DNA of 64,000 nt from Massospora cicadina. Taxonomy: Eukaryota; Entomophthoromycota; Entomophthoromycetes; Entomophthorales; Entomophthoraceae. The notes beneath the pieces were generated by a model. It saw nothing but the letters and a program-made list of their open reading frames with translations, searched no databases and was not told where the DNA came from. The stretch spans positions 1 through 64,000 of the forward strand of contig JAKSZP010013342.1 of the NCBI GenBank assembly GCA_022478985.1. Direction: 5' to 3'. A program made the position numbers and the translations under genes. Position 1 is the stretch's first letter, and every line of letters begins with the position of its first letter. Below, piece after piece: positions 33,528-45,394 of the stretch.

Positions 33528-33613
33528 ATACCCCCTCTAAATCTTGGTGCATGGGGAAAACACACGGAGAAAGTGGCTATGCACACAGTTTACAACTGTG
33601 CCCTGAACAACCT

Positions 33614-34720
33614 CTATGATTGAGTGTTCATCGCCCCATCTATATATGACTCAATAAGGATCTGACCATTTGGTGCCCAGTTTGTGATCATGACCTCCAG
33701 GCCAGTGATGGTAAAATAGGACGAGGTCACCTGGCTGGAAGGTGTGTAGGGGATCATGCTTATCATTAAATTGAGCAATTTCTCTACTGGTTGTGGCAGA
33801 CAGTTTTTGGCAGCCAAGGCCTGAAGTCTTATGATTACATTTGCAATGCTTCACATAGAGACTTCATGTGCTTCAAAGGAGCTTGGTCAAGCATCACCTA
33901 AACTTTGGAAGGCAGATTAGGATTTCTGCTATACAACGCTTGGAATGTTGACATATTAAAAATTTATGGGAAATAATCCAATAGGCCAGGACTGCACTAG
34001 GCAAATATTGGGGCCAATGAAGAGGGTCAGTCATAGCCATTTTCTGGAGGGTTGCAGTTTGAGTGAAATTTATCCGCTCTACAATTCCATTAATTGCAGG
34101 ATGGTAGGTGGTGGAGAATACCTGTGTGTTTCCCATCAGGTCAGCTAAATCTTTCACCAACGTCGAGCATAATTTTGTCTATTATTGGAAAGAATAACAT
34201 TAGGGCACCCATGCTGGGTGCTAATCCTATTATACAAGAACGTGGCGGTGGCCTTTACCAAAGCGGTGGGGAGTAATACAGCTTCAATCCACTTAGTTAT
34301 ATGGTCCACAGCTAGTGTAAGGAACCAATGATCCTTGGAGGCTTGAGGAAGGGGTCCCACAACATCAATGCTGATAGTATGGAATGGTTCTCAGGGTGGG
34401 ACCACTGAATGTTGAGAGCGGGGATTAGGTCCAGCTTAGCTTTTACAAACCTGACAGGACTCCAATACTTCCTAGATAGAAATAAACATTTCCTCACAAT
34501 AACATTGAGTTTTAAGCCACTGGTAGGTTTTCCATTTTCTCTATGGCTGATTTGCCAATGTCCCTCTAATATGACATTAGTTTGAGATGATGGTCTTACA
34601 TAAGGCACTCAATGTTTAGACACAAGCTTGCACAATTGACCGTCCATGACTTGGAGATTTGTTGATCTTTTCGCTAATTCCTTTTGAAGGTGGGGATTCA
34701 TCCCTTTATAACTGTGGTTG
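33614..34720 (-). pseudogene. Element G: integrase, broken
   Basis: Minus strand. Zinc-binding remnant ILEGHWQISHRENG...VIVRKCLF (34.45-34.58 kb). Core: FLTLAVDHITKWIEAVLLP (34.27-34.34 kb) with the first Asp; VILSNNRQNYARRW (about 34.16-34.20 kb), where the second Asp of SDN is Asn; TTYHPAINGIVERIN (about 34.07-34.11 kb) with the catalytic Glu. The C-terminal part (33614-33854) has FQPGDLVLFYHHWPGGHD. One catalytic residue is lost and frames are broken. Confidence 0.8.
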
Positions 34721-36000
34721 GGTTAGGAGGCCATAGAGTTGATCCTCTTTAAGGTCAATTATAGTTAAGATGGTAAGCTGAGATAAGCAATCCACGTTTT
34801 TATGAATTGTCCCTGGTCAGTGGATAATGGAAAAAGTGTAAATTTAAATTTTTAGCTCCCACTAATCTAATCTCCAATCAGGGTCCTTCATTTGCTGTAG
34901 CCAACGTAAGGAAGCATGATCTGTTATGATGGTAAAATGCTTCCCATATAAATAAGGTCAGAAATTCTTAAAGGCCAGTAGGACTTCCAAGCATTCGCAT
35001 TCTGTAACTCTATAATTACAATAAGCTTTAGATAAGGTCATGCTATAGTAGGCGATGGGATGGTCCACTAAGTTCTCATCATGCTGAGATAGTATGACTC
35101 TGATGGCAATATTGCTTGCATCAGTAGAGAGGAGGAAGGGTTTATCAAAATTTGGATGAATAAGTACTGGAGAGTGGGAAAGAGAGATGCGTAGCAGGTC
35201 AAAGGCCTGTGTTGCTCTTCTTTCCACTGAAAGGGTATTCCTTTCTTCAGTAGATACACGAGAAGCTCGGAGATGTCTGCAAAATGAGGGATAATTTTGG
35301 TGATAATAGCCCACCATTCCTAGGAAAACTTGTATATCTTGCAAGGATTTAGAGGGGTCATCTTAGCAATAGCCAAGATCAAATCCATCAGGGATGTTAC
35401 ATCTTTGCTGACCTTATGACCCAAAAAGTCCATCTCACTCTGGAAGAAAGAGCATTTTGATGGCTTTAGTTTTAACGACAATTGCTGTAACTTCTGAATT
35501 GCTTGCCTGAGGTGATCTAAATGGTCATTAAAGGTTATTGAAAAACGGTAATATCATCAAGAATAACTAGTACGCAGGAGCGTTTTTAAATCATCTAGTA
35601 GTCCGTCCATAGCGCTTTGGAAGGTAGCAGGGGCGTTACATAACCCTGAGGCATATGAGTGGGCTCAAATAGTCCTTCTCTTGCGATGAGAGTGCATTTT
35701 TCCTGATCTTTGTGCGACAAATCTACTTTCCAGCATCCACTGGCGCGATACATAGTGGAGAAATAGTGGGACCTCAACATTAACCGTAATGAGTCATCTA
35801 TACGCTGCAGGGGTAGCTATCTGTATGAGTAATAGAGTTGAGGTGTTGATAATCCATAACCACCTGGTGACCACCATTTTTTATCTGAATTAATAAGAGT
35901 GGGAAAGCCCATTGGCTTTTGGAAGGAACAAGTAACCCATCCTCCAACAGTTGCTGTAGATCTAAGGCCACTTGAGCTTCCTCCAGTTTGGATTATTGAT
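34721..36000 (-). pseudogene. Element G: reverse transcriptase and RNase H, broken
   Basis: Minus strand. The palm block SGCWKVDLSHKDQEKCTLI and GLFEPTHMPQG lie at 35.64-35.78 kb. The catalytic site near 35551-35565 reads VILDDITVF (Tyr replaced, both Asp kept). The thumb VFLGMVGYYHQNYPSF and RNase H (FLLSTDASNIAIRVILSQHDENLVDHPIAYYS) form one long open frame of 128 residues at 34958-35344. Best-preserved part of G; still interrupted elsewhere. Confidence 0.85.
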
Positions 36001-37000
36001 ATGGTCAGGATATAAATAAAAAGTAATCCTCAGTTTCAATTTGATTTATTACCCTAGACATTTTCCCATAGTCACTTGGTCCCAAGGAAAAATTATTGCC
36101 ATATTCCTTGAGGAGGTTTTTGACATCTTGGAGTTCTTTTGGGGTAAGATTATCCTTAATTATACTGTCAACCAAAACTATGGTGGGTGGGGGGGGGGGA
36201 AATCCTAAATCCTGTAACAAGCCAAAACAACTCACATTAGCAATACTCTTAATGGGAGATAGTTTTACATAAGTGATAGGGGCATGCTGCAGGATCTGGA
36301 GAGGTTTAGTGGTTAAATTCCTTAATAGAATAGAGATAGATTTCATGTAGACTGGATCCAAAGTCATTAGGCAGGTCAAAGCTTCCTTGATGGAAGGGTT
36401 TAGGTTTCTACTTACCTCCAAAACTTGATTAGGTGTGATGTAAATCATGATCCCCATATCCACAATCACTTGTGAGCCAGAGGGTATTATAATAGAATGG
36501 GGGTCATTCACAGGGATCCCATCTTTTGGCGTTCACAGCCTCAGGAGGTAACTTAGTTTTGCCTCCTAAGACTTGATATTCGATTTTAAAAATAAAGGAC
36601 GAATATTTGAGCAGGCATTTTATTTTTAAGGGCTCCTATACTTTTGACTGGGAAGTTGAATATTAATGGAATATAATACCTTAGTAGGGACAGGTACTTT
36701 TCTTTATGGTTGATGATTCAATTGAACTCCCGCATCAGATGGACTTTGATAAGCAACCTTTAGTTATCATTTTCTAATGAATAGTGGGTGCAGTAATTAG
36801 AAGTTTTCAAAATCAGAGAGGTAAGGCGGGATACCTCTGTTTGCTTTAGTCGTCCAATTAATGGACATCCCATATTCAGCTTCGTGAATCAAGTCTAGAG
36901 CCTTTTTTATTTTCTGGATAAGTCAGGAGGATATAATGTTAACCGGTGAGCTGGTATCAATTATTGCTAAGACTTTAACCTTATGAACTACTACCTCTAC
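36001..37000 (-). pseudogene. Element G: protease and pre-RT linker, broken
   Basis: Minus-strand open frame 36005-36511 (168 aa) carries IIIPSGSQVIVDMGIMIYI, then a helical stretch and NLTPKELQDVKNLLKEYGNNFS (the pre-RT segment also seen in A as LSPAEIDKVHTLLKAYSDIFS), then GPSDYGKMSRVINQIET. Upstream to about 37000 the protease is decayed (VLAIIDTSSPVN-type traces near 36.94-36.97 kb). A run of ten Gs lies at 36190-36199. Confidence 0.65.
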
Positions 37001-38579
37001 CCAAACCATAGAAGATCCAAACTGAAGATTAACCGCTAATAAACTTTTATGGGATTTTTAACAAAGCAAGTGGAGGATTTTGCCGCAGCCAAGCATGGGG
37101 CTGTTCAATGCTTTTAAAGTTTTTATCTTCCAGCGCTAGGCTTTCTATGACGAGGTAACCTTCAAGATTTGTTTAGGTAGCTGCCCAATATAAAAGTTAG
37201 AAAGCTGAAGATCTTTATTCTCTTGGATAGAGGAGTGGTAGCATAGCGGGGTGGTTCCTGCTCCACTCTGGGTCAGGTTTTGATTGAAACAGGTTCAAAA
37301 CCAGAACAGGCTAAAAAACTTGGCGTGTTGTATTTGTCCCATGGTCAACCTGCCTCGTTTGATTTTTCTTTCCTTGGATAGGAAGGGGTGCATAGACTTC
37401 TGCAGGCGCCACTAACATGAAGCATCTCATGGGTGCTGGGCATAGAATTAGAGCTAGTACAAGGGTCATGAGGCACTTATTTTTCATTAGCACAGGGAGC
37501 GCCCTGCCCTATACTGACTGATTTCTTTGCCAAACTATGTAAGAAGATGCGACAAGTGTCTAAAGTATTGTTGTTTCTCTTGCAAAAAGTGCAGGATAAT
37601 TGGGGGTAGGCGACTGGGGTGTAACCGCTAGAACGTGGGGCCAAGGCTTTTTATTACAAAAATGAGGGGGCCCTATGGATTTGAGTAGATCCAACGGAAT
37701 CTCCAAAATGACTTCTTTGATATAGAGGAGAGACATCCGAGATAGACTTCACTTCTTTAAGATAAAGTAGAATATTAGGCATATTTTTAAATGCCAAAAA
37801 CGAAGCAGTGATAGCGTCATCTAAAGTAAGATGTTTTCCAGCGACCAACGTTTGAGCCTCAATGTAAAAATGGTAAACTCACTCAGTGGCATTTTCTCCA
37901 CAAATAAGGCTTACTCCCATAAAAGTTTGCTTTTGGTAGGATAAAGTTAGGTTACTCCAGAATTTCTAAAGCAAAGCAATCTTGGCATCATCTCAAGTCT
38001 GGCAATGCATTAGATGAGGTACCATTATTTCTTAAGCTATGTGATTAATACATTTGGTTTGGTGTTTGAACTATTGGGTGTTGATAGCTTCCTCTATAGC
38101 ACTCTCATAACAAATATCAAAGAGAAGATACTCCCTTCACCTGGGACTTACTTCTCTTTGAATGACAGTTTGAATGACCACTGGGGATGGTTAACAACTG
38201 AATGACGTGCACTGACACTGGAGGGCGTTTTTTCTTACATAGGAACTTATCTTTGCTGGAAGATTTATAAGGGTGGAGGGCATCCACTTAATTTTGTAAG
38301 GCGTTAATATTTTCAATTAGTGAGTCTACCCAATCATAGGTGGCACAAAGAGCCAATTTTTTGGCGATGAGAGTGATTAACTGCTGAATATTGCTTTTGT
38401 GCTCAGTAGTTGCATCTTGAAGTTTGAGTTGGTGTTGCTCATGGGAAAGAATTCTTTGCTCCATCTCATGCATATAGCAGGGAAATTTGCCAAGAGTTTA
38501 AGGCGTTCCTGATATAAAGAGAGATCAGACGCTATATTTTTATTGTTCATTGTAATAATAATTGCACCGTGAACTCAGG
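37001..38579 (-). pseudogene. Element G: gag with degenerate zinc knuckle
   Basis: Minus strand. The N-terminal coiled-coil-like part is 38288-38473 (MEQRILSHEQHQLKLQD). A capsid part is 37654-37848 (HLTLDDAITASFLAFKNMP). The knuckle at about 37552-37592 reads CTFCKRNNNTLDTC, a C-x2-C-x4-N-x4-C where the His is replaced by Asn. The segment ends at 38584, where H is inserted. Confidence 0.6.
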
Positions 38580-38584
38580 GTATC

Positions 38585-39716
38585 TGTTAAATTCCATGAA
38601 TCACTCGCTTGATAATTAAGCTCCTTAAAACTTAATTGGATAAAGTTTGGCCAAATGATTCTTGATTTTTCCAGTGGCATACAGTATTTTGACTGTTTTA
38701 GAAACTCACTAGGCGTATTAAATTAGCCCTGACTCTTCTGGTCGATTTTGGGCTTAATTTTCCCTGAATAATCAGTATCTTCTTTAAAGGCAAGAAAAAG
38801 TGCAAACTTTGGATTTAGCACTTCCAGCTTGTCAAAACTTCTTCAAAGAAAAGATTCAAATTAAAAACCAGTAAAGAAATAAAATAAAAATATCTTTATT
38901 AGATAATATTTATTTAATAATTATTCATTTATGCCAGGAGCTGGTATTTATACCTATAGGGCATCTCCTGGCCACATTCATGCACGCAATTCCAACAGAT
39001 TATTTTCCACCTCAGTTATGCCCTTGAACTGATATGACTGAGACCTATTGTTAGGTTTAATGGTGACAAAATACTCTTAAAATTAGGAGGATTTTAGGGA
39101 CAAAGATCGCAATAATAACATGCAAAATTTTCCTAGGATCCTCTTGATTTCGTTTTGTCATACTGCTGACAAAATACATCTTCTATAAAATTTTTGCATT
39201 GATTAGTATAAATGTTGCACCCCTAATTGGGATGTCAGCAGGCCTCTCTCAATAGCAGTAAGTACTCCATTGGGCGGTCCATGTACAAGTGCTATCATGC
39301 TGATTACAAAGATTGACATACAGATTTCGCCCTAGGGCAAGTAATAGATTACGTTTTTTTAGTACTAAATGGTAATAGATTACGTTTTAATGTCTAGTTT
39401 TCTATGGGATTAGTAGACGTTATCTTTGGGTTGATCCTCAAACGATTTCTTCTGCTAATTAATATTGGTCATCAATAGTTGGGACTAATTGCTTAGCTTT
39501 GGTGCAGCGACAATTGGCCTGAATCTAAAAGTGTATTTGGTCTGAGCTTTTGATAGAATATTTAGATTGAATTGATGTTGATATAGTCAGCCTGAGCCGT
39601 GTACTTGCAATAGGCTTCAAGTTGAGAATTAGAGCATTAGCTTAAGCATTGGGAGGATAGTTGGCATGATTTTATGGTTGTAGGGTTTATTTTTGGGTAA
39701 CCACTAGAATTGGACA
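38585..39716 (-). repeat. 3' LTR of element H
   Basis: 1,132 bp, co-linear with 50713-51858. It contains micro-insertion 1 (39358-39371), absent from the sister copy. Immediately to its right, 39717-39725 (tcccccccc) is the minus-strand polypurine tract. Confidence 0.9.
39358..39371 (-). mobile_element. Micro-insertion 1 (14 bp) with 17-bp TSD
   Basis: TTTAGTACTAAATG between two exact copies of GTAATAGATTACGTTTT (39341-39357 and 39372-39388). The sister LTR (about 51505-51525) has a single copy of the target. Read on the minus strand the insert ends in an A run next to a TSD, like the extreme 3' end of a retroposon. Related inserts: 51021-51049 and 53762-53778. Confidence 0.75.
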
Positions 39717-39725
39717 TCCCCCCCA
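39717..39725 (-). other. Polypurine tract of element H
   Basis: Minus-strand GGGGGGGGA directly beside the 3' LTR. It supports orientation and boundary. Confidence 0.75.
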
Positions 39726-39879
39726 CTTAACTCAAACATAAACCAAGATTCCCAATTAGCCTTTATTAATCTTCATCATTCGTTAATTTTGGCCTGAACT
39801 TCTGACAAGTCTGGATTTGGATCTTCGCCACTTCCTCAAGTGCAAACTAAAGCATTAGGTAAAACTTATTTTGATATTT

Positions 39880-41200
39880 ATTAATATCATTATTATTATT
39901 TTCTTATCAGCCCACTTATTAACCTTCTTATAATTTTTCATGGACTAAGTTGTATATATGGCCAGGTCTAATACCCTTGATTGTGTATATGTTCTTAGAT
40001 GTCTTCTCAATTACTTCAAATGGCCCTACCCAGATGCAATCTAATTTTTGCAATTGGCTCGATTTGGGTACTATAAAGTAAAACTTTATTTTTATCTTCA
40101 AATTTGGCCAATTTGTAGCAATTTTTAAAGTCCTTTGATGTGGTCCTTTTTCATGGCAAACTGTTGTTGAAGGCCTGAGCTCGTAGTTTAATCAAAGTAT
40201 CTTCAAGATTCTCAACATATTGAGGATAAGTGTTTTTGCCAGGATCCTCAAGGACCAAAATTAATATCATTGGTAGGGCCAGATGTCTTTGCAAATAATA
40301 ATTAAAAAGGGGGCATCCTGGTTGACGAATGTAAGGAGATATTGTATGCAAATACTGCTGAACTTAAATAAGAACTTCATTTGGATGGTTTGGCTGTAGT
40401 TAATTTCCTGATAATGTTCACCAACGTCCCATTTGCGCTCTCAACTGTACCATAAGTAAGGGATGATAGGGAGCAGAAAGCACTTCTCATACTCCCATTA
40501 ATTGGTTGAGCTTGGCAATGACATTGGCGTTAAAATTTGATTCATTATCGGTCAGAATAACCTGTGGACATCCAAGCTTGTGGATAATATTTTTAAGGAC
40601 GAAATTGGCTGTAGTTGACAGTCCTGCTTCCCAAATAGCCTTGGCCTCAACTCATATTGTCAAGTGGTTGATGGCTACAATGATGTACTTGGCCTTCATA
40701 TTGATTGTTGGAAGTGGGATGAAAAAGTTGATAGATACAATGTGCCAAGTGAAATTGGGCCAAACAAGCTGGTACAATGTGTTTTTTGGAACAGTTTTTT
40801 GCCATAACACTCTGCACAGCATCCTAACGTTTCTTGGATGTCAAAATGCATTGAGTTCCTATGTAAAATTGCTTCAGATGCTCTTTCATCTTTTTGGATC
40901 CACCATTCCCTATGACCTTATGTGCCACTATTAGGTCTGTTTGGGCTGAGGGTCTTGGGAAAATATACAGCTTGCACTCAACGATCTTGTGAAGCGTCCC
41001 ATTTTTAATAGTTTTATTTTTTTCGTAAATCTAATAATATTTTTTGGATGGACTCAGGCTCATCCTGGTACTCTCCACTGAATATTTCCTTAACAACTCA
41101 TTGGCGGCCTGACTATGTTGCAATGGTGGGAAATTGGGATAGGCAATCAGCGTTTTGATGTTTTGCTCCATCTTGATGCTTATTTGTGCAGTCATAAGCT
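39880..41200 (-). pseudogene. Element H: integrase, broken
   Basis: Minus strand. The post-core block is 40151-40351 (GCPLFNYYLQRHLALPMILI, then QYVENLEDTLIKLRAQAFNN). The core region (40380-41000) is readable only in pieces. A plus-strand open frame at 40506-40934 is antisense to it and is not a gene. A GPY/F-like end lies at about 40040-40110. No chromodomain seen. Confidence 0.65.
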
Positions 41201-42685
41201 TGGAAATTTAATGCCCAGCTGGCTAATTGTCTCTCAGGTTCACTTTAGTTGTTCAACCATCTTAGGGAAGCATGATTGGTAACAACTTTGAAATGAGTGA
41301 CATGGAGATAGACCCAAAATTTCTTGCAAGCATATATGATGACTAAGTATTCTCATTCAATCACCTTGTAGTTACTCTCATGAACATTTAAGGTCTGAAT
41401 AGTGAAGGCAACTGTATGTTATTCACCATATTCCCCAACTTGGGATAACACGGCCCCACTGCTGTTAGAGATGCATAAGTTTGGACCATAAATTCACAAA
41501 CAAAGTCTGGGTATCAAAGAACAGGCGCGTCCAATAGGGCTGATTGGAGTTGGTTAAATGCATTCTGGAAAGCTGGAGTCCAGTTGAACGGGACCTTATC
41601 TTTAAGTAGATATAAAAGCATCTTCCCAAGTTGAGTGAAATTGGCAATAAATTGGAAATAGTACCCAATAATTCCTAGGAATAATTGGATATTGCGCTTG
41701 TATTTGGGACATTTCATTTTGGAGATGGCATCCAGCTTAGAGTGTTGGGGATGAAGACCCACTTTGTCAATTACAAATATGAGGGATTTCAGTTGAACTT
41801 TGAAGAACTTGCACTTTCTGGGCCTGATTTTTAAGTTTGCAGTTGCTAGCCTTCTGAAAACCTCCTATAAGTGTTCTAGGTGGTCATCAAAAATGCGGCT
41901 GAAAACGTTGATATCATCCAGGTACACTAGTAACCATGACGACTTCAAATCTCCCAAAATTTTGTATAGCCCTTTGGAAGGTAGCCAGGGCATTGCAGAG
42001 CCCTAGAGGCATACTCGTCAGCTGGAATAGGCCCTCTTGGGTTATAATTGCACATTTCTCGCACTCCTCTTTGGAAAGATCTATTTGCCAATATCTGCTA
42101 ATAAGGTCCATTGCCAAGTAGAACTTCACGCCTCCTAGCTTATCCAAGGCATCATTGATTCAAGGCAGATGGTACAAATCCTTCTTTGTGATGGTGCTTA
42201 ACTTCAATAATCAATGTTTTCTTTTTTGCTTCCATCATTTTTCTTCACTATTAAAATTGGTGCCGCCCATGGACCCTTTAAAAGGCACTAACATGCACTG
42301 ATGAGGAGTTCCTTATTATCCTTAGATACAGCTTCTTCTGATGATTTTGAGCATCTAATCGGCTGTAATCAAATTAGTATATGATATCTGGTATTGATAT
42401 TGTGGGTGACACCCTCAGCGTATCCCAAGTAGAAATCATCTTATGAGAATATTTCCCAATATTTAAAGAGTAACTCCTGAGCTTGTCTTTTCTCAGAGTT
42501 GGTCAGGCTGCTTAAATCAGCCTTAGGGACAACATTATTTATGCTGTGTAGGTCCTTATCAGGTAGCCTAATTCAAAAATTTTCCAAACTCATGGAATGA
42601 GTGAATTTATGAGGTAGGGAACAGATGCAGAAATGCAATTTTTGATGTCGCTTGATGTATATGGGCCAATTTTGCAGGATTTCAC
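41201..42685 (-). pseudogene. Element H: reverse transcriptase and RNase H, broken
   Basis: Minus strand. AMDLISRYWQIDLSKEECEKC and LFQLTSMPLGLCNALATFQRAI occupy 41970-42120. The catalytic YLDD is at 41912-41923 and both Asp are kept. The thumb (NIQLFLGIIGYYFQFIANF) and start of RNase H lie at 41514-41762. The sequence above 42150 is the fingers and linker with stops. C3 is inserted at 42700. Confidence 0.82.
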
Positions 42686-42700
42686 ATAAGATGTGTATTT

Positions 42701-44584
42701 CTTTTTTTTTTTGTTACAAGTAGTGCCCAACCCAAAAGGGAGATGACACGCATCTTTAATTGCAAATGGGCCAAGTAAAGGGATTATTAAAAAAAATCTA
42801 AAATGGCACCTTCATTACCAGCCTAGAAAGCCATATCAGAAGGTGAGGAAGCTTTGAGGAAACTTCTGTCTGGCACCCGCTTTAGATGGTGGACCATGGT
42901 AGACAGCATTGGGGTGGGACCATCAGTGACATGGGGCATAAGGGGTATAGTTTTGGTTTTCTTTGTTAAGGAGGACAGTGGTCCCAATCGCCTCAACAAA
43001 TTGAGCAAGTTGATGCTCAGCAAAAGTGATGAGAGCTGGCACACAAGTGATTGACTTGATGCGCTGGTGGGTTTTGAGATAATTTGGGTTAAAAAGAGAA
43101 GTTTTTGCTGCATTGATGCAAGCGCAGCTCGCACTGAGAGCAAACTCCTCAATCTCATACTTTGCATCTTCCTTAAAATCATGTGGAAAATTGGGGATAG
43201 GAATACCCTCAACAAGGGGCTCCATCTCAACATGAAGTTTTTGGCAGAGTAGGTTGTTGGCAGGGGCAGCTTCAGCCTCAACTGCCATTTTGTTGATATT
43301 TTGTAATTTGGAAAACCATTTTTGGACGAAAATGGTGGGAATGCAATTTGGGAGGGTCAACGAAGAACTCCTCCAAAGTAAAATCAGTTTTATGTGGTAC
43401 GTCCGTTCATTTTCATCAATCAATTTGAGAGCCTTGAATGGATTAAATTTGGACAGCACTGGGCTTTCTATCATAATTGGGGCTGTGGCAGGAGCTTATT
43501 GGCCACATGTTGCTGACCATTGCAGCTCAGATGAAACTGGCTCAACCATTGACTCAGGATTCCATAATTTAGTCAAATTTGTATTATAATTTTTAAAATT
43601 TTGTTTTGTTTGGTTGCCACTTTTGGAGTAGCATCAAATTGCCCCAAGGTTGGGGCAGGAGGATCGAGCCCCATTCAAAAGATTGGGGAAAAACAGCTGC
43701 AGGCCCAACGCTCAAGGTCTGAGTGGCAGAAGCGGAAACTGCGGGGCACTTGCACCTCTTGTAATCAAGCTCAAAGCACAAGGGGCAAATGGTGCGGCTG
43801 TTCTCAACGAGTGCCCAGAATGGGTGATCAGGAGTGGATCTGATCATGGTGTGGGGGAATTATGAGGTGAGAATCGTAATGAAATGGGCATACCATTGCA
43901 AAGGTGCAAGGCCCTGCCAACCATCTACCCCATTGGGAACTAAAATCTGTAACATGGGGTCTGCGCCGTAAATGGCCAAACCCTCCATGAGCTCATGATG
44001 GAGGCATTTGGGGGAGAGATGGGAGGGCAATCCGGCGAACTGGACCACTAAAGCGGCCTCATCTGGGAGCTGCATGCAAATGGTGAGAATTAGATTTTTT
44101 AATAACAATTTTCAGCTGAGATGCTGCTGCTGCATCAGCTTCCAAATGGAAGCTGAGATTAAAGTACCCCTTAAAGGTATGGAAGTCAAGGAAAGCAGCG
44201 GGTGTAAACCTGCTGAGGCCATCTCAATGATGGCTGCACTCACATATGGGATAGTTTCCCATATATACCCAGAGATCAAAATTCAAATTGCTCCATGGGA
44301 GCACCAACTGGCTCTGGAGCACCACTGGGAGCTTGGGAGGTAGTGAGCTAAGTCTTGAGGGGGTCATATAACCTGGTAGCATTGGGAGGGCTAGCAGAGC
44401 CAGCCCAAATGCACTTCAGCGATGGTCAAAAGATTCCAGATGGCGGTGCACCACCCCAAGCCAGGGCGGCAGGCATTGATTGTATAATCATTAGTAAGTT
44501 TTAGCTCAATCAAGTGGGTGTTTTTTGTATTTTTATAAAAAAATCCAAATTTGGCTTTAATTTAGTATTTTAAGCAAAAGAGAG
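42701..44584 (-). mobile_element. C3: ORF1-only retroposon, minus strand, with poly(A) tail
   Basis: Flanked by a perfect 15-bp TSD ATAAGATGTGTATTT (42686-42700 and 44585-44599). On the minus strand it begins CTCTCTTTT, as C1 and C2 do, and ends in an A11 run (plus-strand T run at 42702-42712) next to the TSD. Length 1,884 bp. It is more divergent from C1 and C2 than they are from each other and has a different 3' tail, so it is a separate subfamily. Confidence 0.88.
42823..44300 (-). pseudogene. C3 ORF1-like protein, broken
   Basis: Minus strand. 43860-44108 holds DEAALVVQFAGLPSHLSPKC...HHELMEGLAIYGADP, co-linear with C1 and C2. 43593-43847 holds the knuckle as CPLCFELDYKRCKC, with the His replaced by Tyr. 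42923-43474 (183 aa) is the C-terminal helical domain with MAVEAEAAPANNLLCQKLH and EFALSASCACINAAKTSL. A second frame (42823-43281) overlaps it and is a shadow. Two or three frameshifts separate the blocks. Confidence 0.65.
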
Positions 44585-44599
44585 ATAAGATGTGTATTT

Positions 44600-45263
44600 T
44601 CCATGACCAGTAATGATAATACCAGGGAAAATGTTTGGCTAAATTGAGATTTTAGACCATATTTGATATAATTCACCATAAAGTCCTTGCAGGATATTAA
44701 TTGTTAGTCCCATCAGATTAATTACTTGATCTCTGGATATATAGTGATGTGTTGATTTGACTAAAGTGTGATGCCCTTTGACTCATTGATCTAGGTGGGT
44801 AGTGCTTTTATCTTTGACTGCGCTTTGACATACTTAATCAGGACTACTCCATCTTTGTAGGCCGGATTTATGAATAGGCTAGGTTTCTTTTTCTCAACTG
44901 CTCTTTCCCAGTTATAGTAAAGCGGGATAGCCTGGCCAAAATTGGTGAGAGTATCGTCCTTGTGATTAGTAACAACTCCTTATCACTTTAGGAAATCAGT
45001 CCAGATTAGAATATCATAGTTTGTATTTGGCAACACTATAGCAGGTTCTGTCACTACAATTGATCTGAATCTGGGAGGTAAGGTACTGTATGCACCTAGC
45101 GATTTTGTTGTATGCACTCCAGCTGTACCATATTCTTGACAGTGGGCAACATCCGGCGCACTTTTTAACTTTTTAACTAACTTTGTGTTGACTATATTGA
45201 TAAGAGCATCACTATCAACGATGGCCTGAACTTGCACCTTGTTTACTGCTATATCCACATAAG
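44600..45263 (-). pseudogene. Element H: aspartic protease, broken
   Basis: Minus-strand frame 44983-45258 (91 aa): YVDIAVNKVQVQAIVDSDAL with DSD at the place of the catalytic DSG/DTG, then APDVAHCQEYGTAGV, LGAYSTLPPRFRSIVV and NYDILIWTDFLK (the family's YDLLIG-type end). The frame continues upstream across C2 at 48072. The segment 44600-44980 is the decayed linker to the polymerase. Confidence 0.75.
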
Positions 45264-45394
45264 TACATTTAGAGTAGTAACTCTCTTTCCTCTCAGCGTA
45301 ACTTTCTGAGCAATTTTTATGGTTAATAAAAAGTAAAACCTAATTGCCTACCATATTTTCACTCTGATGTCATCAGATTCCCCGCCAGCTGCCC

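Noticed and set aside
36186..36200. Poly-G run as a possible regulatory quadruplex
   Set aside because: Single homopolymer in a decayed pol region, more likely slippage or sequencing uncertainty.
37232..37305. tRNA-like promoter boxes (TAGCATAGCGG and GGTTCAAAACC)
   Set aside because: Good matches to A and B boxes, but acceptor and T stems do not pair and the site lies in G's gag; a chance match or a very decayed SINE.
40506..40934. 142-codon plus-strand open frame
   Set aside because: Antisense to H's integrase; no domain; the opposite strand has the gypsy motifs.
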